The notes: generated by a model not told the origin, from the sequence alone. Shown: positions 8,118 through 23,244, counted from the stretch's first letter. The stretch: DNA of 64,000 nt from RYN-230 sp963760405 (GCA_963760405.1 CAVXCV010000004.1:372001-436000), one strand, 5' to 3'. A program made the numbers and translations.

Positions 8118-9162
8118 AACCGCCCGGCGCCTGGCGGGTGGCATCCGCGGGGGCGGCGAGCCAGGCGTCGATGCCGGACAGCAGCCGGGCCGCGGTGGCG
8201 GTGGGCGCGGCCGAGCTGCGCACCGACATCCGGGCCAGCTCGGCGAGGTCGCGATCGGGCAGGCCGTGCACCTCCCGGGCGATCTCGTACTGCGCGGTCA
8301 GCCTGGAGCCGAACAGCAGCGGATCGTCCGCGCCGAGGGCGACCGGCACGCCGTCACTGAGCAGCGGCACGAGCGGGACGTCCGCGGCCCGCTTGGCCAC
8401 GCCCAGCGCCACGTTGGACGCCGGGCACACCTCCAGCGCGACCTGGCTGGCCGCGAGCCGCTTGGTCAGCGCGGGGTGGCGGGCCGCGGTCACGCCATGG
8501 CCGATCCGGTCCGCCCGCAGGTGGTCCAGGCAGCCCTGGACGCTGCCCGGCCCGCACAGCTCGCCACCGTGCGGCGCCAGCAGCAGTCCGGACCGCGCCG
8601 CGATCCGGAACGCGGGGGCGAACTCGGCCGGGCCACCACGCCGCTCGTCGTTGCTCAGCCCGAACCCGACGACGCCGTGCCCGGCGTACTGGGCCGCGAG
8701 CCGGGCCAGGGTCCGTGCCTCCAGCGGGTGCTTGGTCCGGTTGGCCGCGATGATCAGCCCGATGCCCACCCCGGTGGCGGTGCTGGCCGCGTGCGCCGCC
8801 GCCAGCATCAGTTCCACGGTGGAGGTCAGCCCGCCGAAGCGGTGCCCGTACCCGGACGGGTCGACCTGGATCTCCAGCCAGCCTGACCCCTCGGCCCGCT
8901 CGTCCTCGGCCGTCTCGCGCACCAGCCGGTGCACGTCCTGCTGGTTGCGCAGCACCGACCGGGCGATGTCGTACAGCCGCTGGAACCGGAACCAGCCGCG
9001 CTCGTCCGCGGCACTCAGCCGGGGCGGCCAGGCGTCGGTCAGCGCTTCCGGCAGCCGTACCCCGTGCTGGGCCGCGAGCTCGACCAGCGTGGAGTGCCGC
9101 ATCGCCCCGGTGAAGTGCAGGTGCAGGTGTGCCTTGGGCAGCGGCGCGAGTGATCGCGTCAA
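8116..9162 (-). CDS. add: adenosine deaminase-like amidohydrolase
   Basis: Metal-dependent hydrolase of the adenosine/AMP deaminase superfamily, expected to deaminate a purine nucleoside or related compound. Visible motifs: HLHLHFTG near the N-terminus (metal-binding HxH, His14 and His16), PHGGE in place of HAGE (metal His and proton-shuttling Glu), RIGHG, CPASN and GADDP (Asp ligand pair). The Asp that follows the HxH pair in classical adenosine deaminases is Thr here, so substrate may differ. I chose the TTG at 9162 because GGGA lies 5 bases upstream and it avoids a long overlap with aspC; this gives 348 residues. It lies 10 bases after the aspC stop, so the two are probably co-transcribed. 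Confidence 0.8.
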   Translation of the reverse strand: MTRSLAPLPKAHLHLHFTGAMRHSTLVELAAQHGVRLPEALTDAWPPRLSAADERGWFRFQRLYDIARSVLRNQQDVHRLVRETAEDERAEGSGWLEIQVDPSGYGHRFGGLTSTVELMLAAAHAASTATGVGIGLIIAANRTKHPLEARTLARLAAQYAGHGVVGFGLSNDERRGGPAEFAPAFRIAARSGLLLAPHGGELCGPGSVQGCLDHLRADRIGHGVTAARHPALTKRLAASQVALEVCPASNVALGVAKRAADVPLVPLLSDGVPVALGADDPLLFGSRLTAQYEIAREVHGLPDRDLAELARMSVRSSAAPTATAARLLSGIDAWLAAPADATRQAPGG

Positions 9163-9172
9163 CGCGGTCCCG

Positions 9173-10394
9173 TCAGTGCGCCTGGCCGAGCAGCTTGCCG
9201 AGCCGGGTGATCCCCTCGGCCAGGTCGTCGTCCCCGAGCGCGCAGGACAGCCGGAAGTAGCCCGGGGTGCCGAACGCCTCGCCCGGCACCACCGCGACAT
9301 CGGCGTGCTCCAGGATGACCTCGGCCAGTTCCGCCGAGCTGGCCGGGCGGCTGCCAGCGAGTTCCCTGCCCAGCACGCCCTTGACCGACGGGTAGCAGTA
9401 GAAGGCTCCCTCCGGCAGCGGGCACATCACTCCCGGGATCTCGTTGAGCATGCTGGTCATGGTGAGCCGGCGCCGGTCGAACGCGGCCCGCATCCCGGCC
9501 ACCGCGGACAGGTCACCGGACACCGCGGCCAGCGCGGCCGCCTGGGCCACGTTGCACACGTTCGAGGTGGCGTGCGACTGGAGGTTCGCCGCGGCCTTGA
9601 TCACGTCGGCAGGCCCGATCATCCAGCCGACCCGCCAGCCGGTCATCGCGTAGGTCTTGGCCACCCCGTTGAGCACCACGCAGGTGTCCGCGATCTCCGG
9701 CACGGCCACCGGCATGGAGGAGAACCGTGCGTCGCCGTACACCAGGTGCTCGTAGATCTCGTCGGTGATCACCCAGATGCCGTGCGCCGCAGCCCACCGG
9801 CCGATCTCGGCGACCTGCTCCGGCGGGTAGACGGCCCCGGTCGGGTTGGACGGGGACACGAACAGCAGCAGCTTGGTCTGGTCGGTGCGGGCCGCCTCCA
9901 GGTCGGCCACGGACACCCGGTAGCCGGTGTGCTCGTCGGTCAGCACCGGCACCGTGATCCCGCCGGCGCAGCCCGATCGCCTCCGGGTAGGTCGTCCAGT
10001 ACGGGGTGGGCAGCAGCACCTCGTCGCCCGGGTCGATCAGGGTGGCGAACGCCTGGTAGACGGCGTGCTTGCCACCGTTGGTGATCAGCACCTGGCTGGC
10101 CGCGACCTGGTAGCCGGAGTCGCGGGCGGTCTTCGCCGCCACGGCCTCCCGCAGCTCGGGCAGGCCCGGGGTGGGCGTGTACTTGTGGAAGCGCGGCTCG
10201 GCGCAGGCCCGCTGCGCGGCCTCGACGATATAGCCGGGGGTCGGGAAGTCAGGCTCGCCCGCCCCGAACCCAATGACCGGCCGGCCAGCGGCTTTGAGCG
10301 CCTTGGCCTTCGCGTCCACGGCAAGCGTGGCGGATTCGGTGATGGCCGAGACTCGGGCGGAGATGCGCGGATGATGAGAACTCATGCACGTCAT
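9173..10394 (-). CDS. aspC: class I/II pyridoxal-phosphate aminotransferase, aspartate aminotransferase-like (frameshifted)
   Basis: PLP enzyme of fold type I, likely transferring amino groups between aspartate and 2-oxoglutarate; add-aspC-secE is the standard actinobacterial order. The protein starts MTCMSSHHPRISARVS from ATG 10394, has GEPDFPTP near the N-terminus, the SPSNPTGAV motif, and the Schiff-base lysine in AKTYAMTGWRVGW. The reading frame breaks near 9968: after YPEAIGL the coding continues one frame over as AGGITVPVLTDEH, so one extra base is present. With it removed the product is about 406 residues, the usual length. Either an assembly insertion or a disabling mutation; both halves are intact and conserved, which favours the former. 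Confidence 0.85.
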
Positions 10395-10523
10395 CGTTGC
10401 ACTCCCAGCGGACTGGCCGCACCCGTGATTATCCCACGGCAGGCCGCCGGGCGGCCCGCACCCGGGTCCCCGGGGAAGCAGCCACTGTCCCGGGAACAGA
10501 AACACCCGGCTGTGCCAACATGG

Positions 10524-10553
10524 TTCGACTGCGGGCGCGTGGCAACGTAGACT
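10524..10553 (+). promoter_or_regulatory. predicted promoter for tRNA-Trp / secE
   Basis: TTCGAC and TAGACT are separated by 18 bases, a housekeeping-sigma arrangement. Transcription would start about 115 bases before the tRNA and could continue into secE-nusG. It lies about 130 bases from the divergent aspC start, so the two transcripts diverge from this gap. The infA promoter candidate has a very similar pattern (TTCGCA, 18 bases, TAGACT). Confidence 0.5.
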
Positions 10554-10675
10554 TCATCAACTGGTGGTGGTCCGCCTGGTTGCGGCTGCGCGCCCACAGG
10601 GGCTCCAGCTACCTCTGGGCAGGCCTCCGGCAGGCCGCACAGCCTGGCCAGTCACCAGCTGTTGAGAGGTAACAG

Positions 10676-10749
10676 AGGGCAGTAGCTCAATTGGCCAGAG
10701 TCCCGGTCTCCAAAACCGGTGGTTGGGGGTTCGAGTCCCTCCTGCCCTG
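10676..10749 (+). tRNA. trnW: tRNA-Trp (anticodon CCA)
   Basis: The cloverleaf is complete: acceptor stem AGGGCAG pairs with CTGCCCT, D-arm GCTC/GAGT, anticodon stem CCGGT/ACCGG around the loop CTCCAAA with CCA at 10710-10712, and T-arm GGGGG-TTCGAGT-CCCTC. The discriminator is G and the 3' CCA is not encoded. A tRNA-Trp directly upstream of secE is the usual arrangement in actinobacteria. Confidence 0.96.
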
Positions 10750-10853
10750 CGAGAGCGGTCCGCACCCGTGGCGGGCCGGTGGTATCTGGCCCGCGCCGGT
10801 CGCGGGCTGGCGGCATCAGCGAGTACACCGATCAGCGTTGTTCAGGTGAGGAC

Positions 10854-11105
10854 ATGGCGACTCAGACGCGTGGTGAGGTCACCAAGGGCCGGGCCAAGCC
10901 CGGCGGCCCGGCCAAGGACAGCCGGACCACTCCCGCGCTCTTTGTCCGGCAGATAGTTGCCGAACTGCGCAAGGTGATCTGGCCGACCCGGAAGGAGCTG
11001 ATCACCTACACGACCGTGGCGATGTCATTCCTGCTCATCATGGTCGCGATCGTGTCGCTGCTCGACTACGGGTTCACCAAGCTGGTGTTCTCGGTCCTGG
11101 GCTGA
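10854..11105 (+). CDS. secE: preprotein translocase subunit SecE
   Basis: Small essential subunit of the SecYEG channel. The 83-residue protein has a charged N-terminus, the conserved amphipathic segment FVRQIVAELRKVIWPTRKEL, and one C-terminal membrane helix (about residues 54-76). This is the single-helix form normal for Gram-positive bacteria. The ATG has AGGTGAGG about 4 bases upstream; an in-frame start further up would add a non-conserved extension reaching into the tRNA. It lies between tRNA-Trp and nusG, as expected. Confidence 0.95.
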   Translation: MATQTRGEVTKGRAKPGGPAKDSRTTPALFVRQIVAELRKVIWPTRKELITYTTVAMSFLLIMVAIVSLLDYGFTKLVFSVLG

Positions 11106-11235
11106 GCCGCCGCCTGGCGCGATTGCCGGGGTGACGGCCCGTGCGGGGCTGGCATCGCCATGAAGCCTGGCGCCAGGGCGGTGGCCGGAAGAGGCCGGTA
11201 CCGGCCACCGGGAAAGCTAGAGAGAAAGAGTTATC

Positions 11236-12156
11236 GTGTCCGAGTTCCACAGCGCAGACGGTCAGCCTGCTGAGGCGAATGGCCAGCTGGCGGCCCAGCC
11301 CGGGGCCGACAGCGGGACCGGGGCTGCCCCCGGGGACGACACCAGCCCGGTGGCGGGGGAGACGTGGCCGGCCGCTGGCGGCAGTGATGTAGACGGCACT
11401 GACGTGGCCGGCACTGACGTGGACGACGCTGACCTGGACACCGCGAACGCCAGCACGGGCGATGCCAGCACAGGCGATGCCAGCACGGGCGGCGCCAGCA
11501 CGGGCGACGCCAGCGTCGAGGACGAGGACCTGGACCAGGCGGACCAGGGTTCCGCGCTGACCGCGGTCGAGGACGACGACCCGGTGGCCCTGTTCAAGGC
11601 GGAACTGCGGCTGCAGCCCGGCGACTGGTACGTGGTGCACTCCTACGCGGGCTACGAGAACCGGGTCAAGGCGAACCTGGAGAGCCGTACCCAGTCGCTG
11701 AACATGGAGGACTACATCTTCCAGATCGAGGTCCCGGTGCACGAGGTGACCGAGATCAAGCAGGGCAAGCGGCAGCAGGTCTCGGAAAAGGTGCTGCCCG
11801 GCTACATCCTGGTCCGGATGGAGCTGACCGACCAGTCGTGGGCGGCGGTGCGGAACACCCCCGGGGTGACCGGCTTCGTCGGGCTGTCCAGCCGGCCGTC
11901 GCCGCTCAGCCTGGACGAGGTCGCCTCACTGCTCGCCCCCGAGCCGGAGGCCAAGGCCGCGCAGACCGAGGTGCGCCGCTCCTCGGTGGAATACGAGCCG
12001 GGCGAGTCCGTTACCGTGATGGATGGCCCGTTCGCGACGCTCCCCGCCACTGTGAACGAGATCAACCCGGACACCCAGAAGCTCAAGGTGCTCGTGTCCA
12101 TCTTCGGCCGGGAGACCCCGGTCGAGCTTTCCTTCGATCAGGTCGCCAAGATCTGA
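11236..12156 (+). CDS. nusG: transcription termination/antitermination factor NusG
   Basis: Binds RNA polymerase and modulates pausing, termination and coupling with translation. The 306-residue product has an unusually long acidic Ala/Ser/Thr/Asp-rich N-terminal extension (about residues 1-120, with ASTGD repeats near 73-92), then the NGN domain starting at WYVVHSYAGYENRVK, and a C-terminal KOW domain (EPGESVTVMDGPFATLPATVNEI). GTG start with a weak purine-rich GAGAAAGAG upstream. Actinobacterial NusG proteins often carry acidic extensions; this one is long and repeat-bearing. It precedes rplK by 39 bases and probably shares its transcript. Confidence 0.95.
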   Translation: MSEFHSADGQPAEANGQLAAQPGADSGTGAAPGDDTSPVAGETWPAAGGSDVDGTDVAGTDVDDADLDTANASTGDASTGDASTGGASTGDASVEDEDLDQADQGSALTAVEDDDPVALFKAELRLQPGDWYVVHSYAGYENRVKANLESRTQSLNMEDYIFQIEVPVHEVTEIKQGKRQQVSEKVLPGYILVRMELTDQSWAAVRNTPGVTGFVGLSSRPSPLSLDEVASLLAPEPEAKAAQTEVRRSSVEYEPGESVTVMDGPFATLPATVNEINPDTQKLKVLVSIFGRETPVELSFDQVAKI

Positions 12157-12195
12157 CCCATTTTCCGCAGGAACAGGAACAGGAACCCGGAACCC

Positions 12196-12633
12196 ATGGC
12201 TCCCAGGAAGAAGAAGAAGATCGCTGCCGTGGTCAAGGTGCAGCTGCAGGCAGGCGCGGCCACCCCGGCCCCGCCGGTCGGCACTGCGCTCGGCCCGCAC
12301 GGCGTCAACATCATGGATTTCTGCCGCCAGTACAACGCGGCGACCGAGTCGCAGCGCGGCAACGTCATCCCGGTCGAGATCACCATCTACGAAGACCGGA
12401 CGTTCACCTTCATCACGAAGACCCCACCCGCCGCTGAGCTGCTGAAGAAGGCCGCAGGCGTGGCCAAGGGCAGCGGCGAGCCGCTGACCAGCAAGGTCGG
12501 CTCGGTCACCGCGGCGCAGGTCCGCGAGATCGCGCAGACCAAGATGCCGGACCTGAACGCGACCTCGCTGGAGGCCGCCGAGAAGATCATCGCCGGCACC
12601 GCGCGGTCGATGGGCCTCACCGTCAGCGGCTGA
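12196..12633 (+). CDS. rplK: 50S ribosomal protein L11
   Basis: A 145-residue L11 that binds the GTPase centre of 23S rRNA and is needed for RelA-type stringent signalling. The N-terminal proline-rich VKVQLQAGAATPAPPVGTAL and the C-terminal RNA-binding domain (GSVTAAQVREIAQTKMPDLN) are intact. The basic MAPRKKKKIAAV start is actinobacterial. The region before ATG has several GGAA repeats (AGGAACAGGAACAGGAAC), offering overlapping weak Shine-Dalgarno sequences. rplA follows after 130 bases. Confidence 0.97.
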   Translation: MAPRKKKKIAAVVKVQLQAGAATPAPPVGTALGPHGVNIMDFCRQYNAATESQRGNVIPVEITIYEDRTFTFITKTPPAAELLKKAAGVAKGSGEPLTSKVGSVTAAQVREIAQTKMPDLNATSLEAAEKIIAGTARSMGLTVSG

Positions 12634-12763
12634 CCAGGCTGGACCGGCCGGCGGCATAGCCAGCCGGTGGTGTGCGTTGCAGATACCAGTACCGAGTAAT
12701 CAGTGGCAGGGCCAGGCGCTGGCCCGCTGACCACGACCTCCGAACCATTCGATGGAGATGACA

Positions 12764-13489
12764 ATGAAGCGCAGCAAGGCCTACCGGCAGGCGGCCGAGC
12801 GGATCGACCCGGAGCGGCTGTACAGCCCGGCTGAGGCGATCACCCTGGCCAAGGAGATCGCCACCACCAAGTTCGACCCCACCGTCGAGGTGGCCCTCCG
12901 GCTCGGGGTGGACCCGCGCAAGGCGGACCAGATGGTCCGCGGCACGGTCAACCTGCCCAACGGCACCGGCAAGACCGCCCGCGTCCTGGTCTTCGCGACC
13001 GGCCCGCGGGCCGAGGAAGCCCGGGCCGCGGGCGCCGACTTCGTCGGCTCGGACGACCTGATCGAGCGCATCCAGGGCGGGTTCCTCGACTTCGACGCGG
13101 TCGTGGCCACCCCCGACCTGATGGGCAAGGTTGGCCGGCTGGGCCGGGTCCTCGGCCCGCGCGGCCTGATGCCGAACCCGAAGACCGGCACCGTCACCCC
13201 GGACGTGGCCCGGGCGGTGACCGAGATCAAGGGTGGCAAGATCGAGTTCCGGGTGGACCGGCACGGCAACCTCCACTTCATCATCGGCAAGGCCTCGTTC
13301 TCGCCGGCCAAGCTGGTGGAGAACTATGCCGCCGCGATCGACGAGGTGATCCGGCTCAAGCCGGCCGCGGCCAAGGGCCGTTACGTCAGGAAGGTCGCCC
13401 TGACCACCAGCATGGGCCCCAGCATCCAGGTTGACCCCGCGAAGACCCGCGGCCTGACCGAGGAACTCGAAGGCGCCCCCGCCAGCTGA
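12764..13489 (+). CDS. rplA: 50S ribosomal protein L1
   Basis: A 241-residue L1 that binds the L1 stalk of 23S rRNA. The signature GRLGRVLGPRGLMPNPKTGTV is present, as is the N-terminal MKRSKAYRQAAERID. I chose the ATG at 12764 because GGAG lies 6 bases upstream; an upstream in-frame ATG at 12752 has no Shine-Dalgarno. In other bacteria L1 represses its own operon by binding the leader; no obvious L1 mimic was identified here. A hairpin directly after the gene probably ends the transcript. Confidence 0.97.
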   Translation: MKRSKAYRQAAERIDPERLYSPAEAITLAKEIATTKFDPTVEVALRLGVDPRKADQMVRGTVNLPNGTGKTARVLVFATGPRAEEARAAGADFVGSDDLIERIQGGFLDFDAVVATPDLMGKVGRLGRVLGPRGLMPNPKTGTVTPDVARAVTEIKGGKIEFRVDRHGNLHFIIGKASFSPAKLVENYAAAIDEVIRLKPAAAKGRYVRKVALTTSMGPSIQVDPAKTRGLTEELEGAPAS

Positions 13490-13508
13490 CGACTCACCGC
13501 ACGTCTCC

Positions 13509-13539
13509 GCCGCCCGGCCGGGCTCCCTGGCCGGGCGGC
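13509..13539 (+). terminator. hairpin after rplA
   Basis: Stem GCCGCCCGGCC pairs exactly with GGCCGGGCGGC around a nine-base loop, 20 bases after the rplA stop. No U-tract follows, which is common for actinobacterial terminators. Confidence 0.65.
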
Positions 13540-13740
13540 TGGCGTTTGCCGCGCCCCTGTCCGCCGCTGCCCGTTCCCGTTCTCCGCAACGAACCCCGTA
13601 CCAGCGCCGGTCACCTGCCAGCCAGCCCCGGTCCTTCGCCGGGCCAGGCTCCCGTCCGCCCCGGGTTCCCCCGCCTCGGACAGGCATCGTGGCCATCGGC
13701 AGGTCACCAGTAACTGGGACACCATCAGACACAGTAGTTA

Positions 13741-13835
13741 ATACCTAGGGCCACTTTGTATTGGTTTCGCCCATGATCACGCCCGGTTTGTCCGGGTTTA
13801 ACGAGCGCTAATCCGTACAAAGTGCACCTAGGTAT
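13741..13835. repeat. 95-bp imperfect inverted-repeat element upstream of rplJ
   Basis: Left arm ATACCTAGGGCCACTTTGTA (13741-13760) and right arm TACAAAGTGCACCTAGGTAT (13816-13835) are complementary at 18 of 20 positions. The 55-base centre carries a smaller hairpin, CCCGG-TTTGT-CCGGG, at 13782-13796. The block is markedly A/T-richer than the flanks. No clear target duplication is visible. It could be a miniature mobile element remnant, an operator pair or a structured transcript; the sequence does not decide. Confidence 0.7.
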
Positions 13836-13911
13836 CCGTCCGGGATAGCTGGAACCAGCGTGCAGGCCCAGCTCCCAGCCGCCGCCGGGGGACCCGTGCC
13901 CGGGGGCCGAT

Positions 13912-13940
13912 TTGGCGGGGCGGCGGGCTGCCGGTACTCT
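13912..13940 (+). promoter_or_regulatory. predicted rplJL promoter
   Basis: TTGGCG and TACTCT are separated by 17 bases, a good housekeeping-sigma match. The predicted start near 13947 immediately precedes the L10 leader structure, which supports the call. Confidence 0.65.
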
Positions 13941-13946
13941 GGCACG

Positions 13947-14185
13947 CGAAGCCAAAGACCGTCGGCTGTCGCCGCCTGCCCTGGCAGGAGCGACCGAAGG
14001 ACCCGCGTATGCGGGCGGCCCACGCAGGCGTCCGAGCTGAAGAACCGTGCCCGGCCTTCCCGGTCGGCCGTGTCCACGCCCTGGTGCCTGCGCCGGGGCG
14101 TTTCGCATGCCTGCCCGTCCCTCACCGGCGCCCAGCGCGCCCGGACTACTCCCGTGACAGGGAACCGGGCCAGGAAAGGAGGCCC
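13947..14185 (+). promoter_or_regulatory. L10 (rplJL) mRNA leader
   Basis: The transcript from the predicted promoter begins with GCCAAAGACCGTCGGCTGTC and then GAGCGACCGAAGGACCCGC, which matches my recollection of the conserved core of the bacterial L10 leader in actinobacteria. That RNA binds the L10-L12 complex and represses its own translation. Further on, near 14085-14115, a G/C-rich hairpin followed by GTTTCGC could act as an attenuator. An Rfam L10_leader covariance search would settle it. Confidence 0.65.
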
Positions 14186-14860
14186 ATGGCGAGGGCGGAC
14201 AAGGTGGCCGCGGTCGCCGAGCTAACCGAGCGGTTCCAGACTTCGGACGGCGCAGTGCTGACCGAGTACCGCGGCCTGACCGTGGCACAACTGGCCGAGC
14301 TGCGCGGATCCCTCGGGGACAGCGCCACCTTCTCGGTGGTCAAGAACACCCTGACCAAGATTGCCGCCACTGAGGCGGGCATGGCCAATGAGCTGGACGG
14401 GCTGCTGACCGGCCCGTCGGCGATCGCCTTTGTCAACGGCGACGTGGTCGAGGCGGCTAAGGGCCTGCGCGACTTTGCCCGGGCCAACCCGCTCCTGGTG
14501 ATCAAGGGCGGCATCCTGGACGGCCGCTCGATCACCCCGGCGGAGATCGAGCAGCTCGCTGATCTCGAGCCCCGTGAAGTGCTGCTGGCCAAGCTGGCCG
14601 GCGCGATGAAGGCCACGATGGCCAACGCGGCAGCGGTGATGAACGCGCTGCCGGTGCAGATGGCCCAGCTCGCCGAAGCCCTCCGGGCCAAGCGGGAGGC
14701 TGAGGGTGGCGCCGCGGCAGCCGGCCCGGCCACGGACGGCCCCGCTGCCGACGGCTCTGCCGTGGACAGCGATGCCGCGGACGGCGATGTCGCGGACGGC
14801 GATGTCGCGGACGGCGCTGCCGCCGCGGCCAGCGAGCCAGCCGCCGAGGCGGCCGGCTGA
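14186..14860 (+). CDS. rplJ: 50S ribosomal protein L10
   Basis: Base of the ribosomal stalk; binds L7/L12 dimers. The start MARADKVAAVAELTERF follows an AGGAAAGGAGG Shine-Dalgarno, one of the best in the window. The core to about residue 175 is ordinary L10 (LTEYRGLTVAQLAELR, FSVVKNTLTKIA). The 224-residue length exceeds the usual 165-190 because of an acidic tail rich in Ala, Asp and Gly, with the ADGDV unit repeated. Acidic tails on L10 are seen in several actinobacteria. It precedes rplL by 145 bases in the same transcript. Confidence 0.97.
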   Translation: MARADKVAAVAELTERFQTSDGAVLTEYRGLTVAQLAELRGSLGDSATFSVVKNTLTKIAATEAGMANELDGLLTGPSAIAFVNGDVVEAAKGLRDFARANPLLVIKGGILDGRSITPAEIEQLADLEPREVLLAKLAGAMKATMANAAAVMNALPVQMAQLAEALRAKREAEGGAAAAGPATDGPAADGSAVDSDAADGDVADGDVADGAAAAASEPAAEAAG

Positions 14861-15005
14861 CCGGATCAGGCCGCCGTGCCGCGCCGACCATGGCGCGGCC
14901 AGCCTGAGGCTGGCGGCCGGCCCGGGGCCCGGGCGGCCCTGGGGCTATCAGCACAGCAGGACCAGGACACCGAACGCAGGAACGTAAAGAAGAGGAATCA
15001 GCATC

Positions 15006-15395
15006 ATGGCGAAGCTCAGCACCGGCGATCTGCTCGACGCGTTCAAGGAGATGACCCTCCTCGAGCTCTCCGAGTTCGTGAAGCAGTTCGAGGAGACGTT
15101 TGACGTCAAGGCGGCCGCACCGGTCGCGATGGCCGCGGCGGCACCCGGCGGCGGTGGCGCCGAGGCCGAGCAGCCCGAGGAGCAGGATGAGTTCGACGTC
15201 ATCCTGGAGGCGGCCGGCGACAAGAAGATCCAGGTCATCAAGGAGGTGCGTACCCTCACCAGCCTGGGCCTGAAGGAGGCCAAGGACCTGGTGGACGGCG
15301 CGCCCAAGCCAGTCCTGGAGCGGGTCAACAAGGAGGCCGCGGACAAGGCCAAGGCTGCCCTCGAGGGCGCTGGCGCCTCTGTCACGGTCAAGTAG
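15006..15395 (+). CDS. rplL: 50S ribosomal protein L7/L12
   Basis: The multicopy stalk protein that recruits translation factors. The 129-residue protein has the N-terminal dimerisation helices (LSTGDLLDAFKEMTLLELSEF), a short Ala/Gly hinge, and the C-terminal domain with EVRTLTSLGLKEAKDLVD and GAPKPVLE. Start is ATG with AAGAGGAA upstream. A stem-loop after the stop may limit readthrough into rpoB, balancing stalk protein against RNA polymerase. Confidence 0.97.
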   Translation: MAKLSTGDLLDAFKEMTLLELSEFVKQFEETFDVKAAAPVAMAAAAPGGGGAEAEQPEEQDEFDVILEAAGDKKIQVIKEVRTLTSLGLKEAKDLVDGAPKPVLERVNKEAADKAKAALEGAGASVTVK

Positions 15396-15429
15396 GCCCC
15401 GCGCTCCACGAGCGCTCCGGCATGGGTGT

Positions 15430-15457
15430 GCCGGGCCGACCCAGCCGTCGGCCCGGC
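15430..15457 (+). terminator. attenuating hairpin after rplL
   Basis: GCCGGGCCGAC pairs perfectly with GTCGGCCCGGC around a six-base loop, 35 bases after the rplL stop. No U-tract follows, so partial termination or RNA processing is as likely as full termination. Confidence 0.6.
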
Positions 15458-15599
15458 CCGCTCATGCGCGCATTACCTGAGCTGCCGGGAATAACGCAGC
15501 GGAACTGATACGTTTACCCATTAGCACAGCACCCCACACGCAGGCCCGGATGTGGTGTTCGTCACGTCGCTTCAGGGGATCAGACCCGGTGTCGTGGAC

Positions 15600-15628
15600 T
15601 TGACGTTTTGCCTCGAACGAGCCATGCT
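15600..15628 (+). promoter_or_regulatory. weaker upstream rpoB promoter candidate
   Basis: TTGACG is followed after 17 bases by CATGCT. The -35 match is good and the -10 is poor. It would add about 65 bases to the leader made from the stronger promoter downstream. Confidence 0.3.
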
Positions 15629-15662
15629 GCGGAGCAACCGTGAACGTCAAAGTGAGATACAG

Positions 15663-15692
15663 TTGACGAGCAGTGTCGCCGTAGGCTACACT
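15663..15692 (+). promoter_or_regulatory. predicted main rpoBC promoter
   Basis: TTGACG and TACACT separated by 18 bases form one of the best housekeeping promoters in the window. The predicted start near 15699 leaves a leader of about 109 bases before rpoB. Confidence 0.7.
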
Positions 15693-15734
15693 GCCAATTT
15701 GCGCTGCACTCTGACGTCCTTCGGCATCCTCCAA

Positions 15735-15762
15735 CCCTCGCGGCTGAGCCGCAGGGCGTTTT
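15735..15762 (+). promoter_or_regulatory. attenuator-like hairpin in the rpoB leader
   Basis: CCCTCGCGGC pairs with GCCGCAGGG around a TGA loop (nine pairs, one bulged C), followed after two bases by TTTT. This resembles an intrinsic terminator and sits between the predicted transcription start and the rpoB start codon, so it may attenuate rpoBC. Confidence 0.55.
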
Positions 15763-15807
15763 GTGTGCGTGCGGTGATAGTCGGCCACAAGCTCGGAAGG
15801 ACCCCTG

Positions 15808-19272
<3,465 letters not shown>

Positions 19273-19353
19273 GGGTGCTGACCGCCCGGGCCGGCTAACG
19301 GTCCGGGCGGCCGGCCAGCATCCTCATCCGATCTACCCCAGGGGATAACACAC

Positions 19354-23227
<3,874 letters not shown>

Positions 23228-23244
23228 CAGTTTCCGGCAACGGC

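Larger units (their letters stand above)
13490..14185 (+). other. rplA-rplJ intergenic region (no gene)
   Basis: These 696 bases hold no supported gene. They contain a terminator-like hairpin (13509-13539), a 95-bp inverted-repeat element (13741-13835) with lower G+C than its surroundings, a promoter (13912-13940) and the L10 leader (13947-14185). Between 13540 and 13740 I see only G/C-rich sequence without coding bias. Confidence 0.7.
15396..15807 (+). other. rplL-rpoB intergenic region (no gene)
   Basis: These 412 bases carry no supported gene. They hold a hairpin after rplL (15430-15457), two promoter candidates (15600-15628 and 15663-15692) and an attenuator-like hairpin (15735-15762) before the rpoB Shine-Dalgarno. 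Confidence 0.7.

Noticed and set aside
8138..10084. 648-codon plus-strand frame over add and aspC
   Set aside because: Antisense of two recognisable enzymes with intact motifs; Ser/Arg/Ala-rich nonsense.
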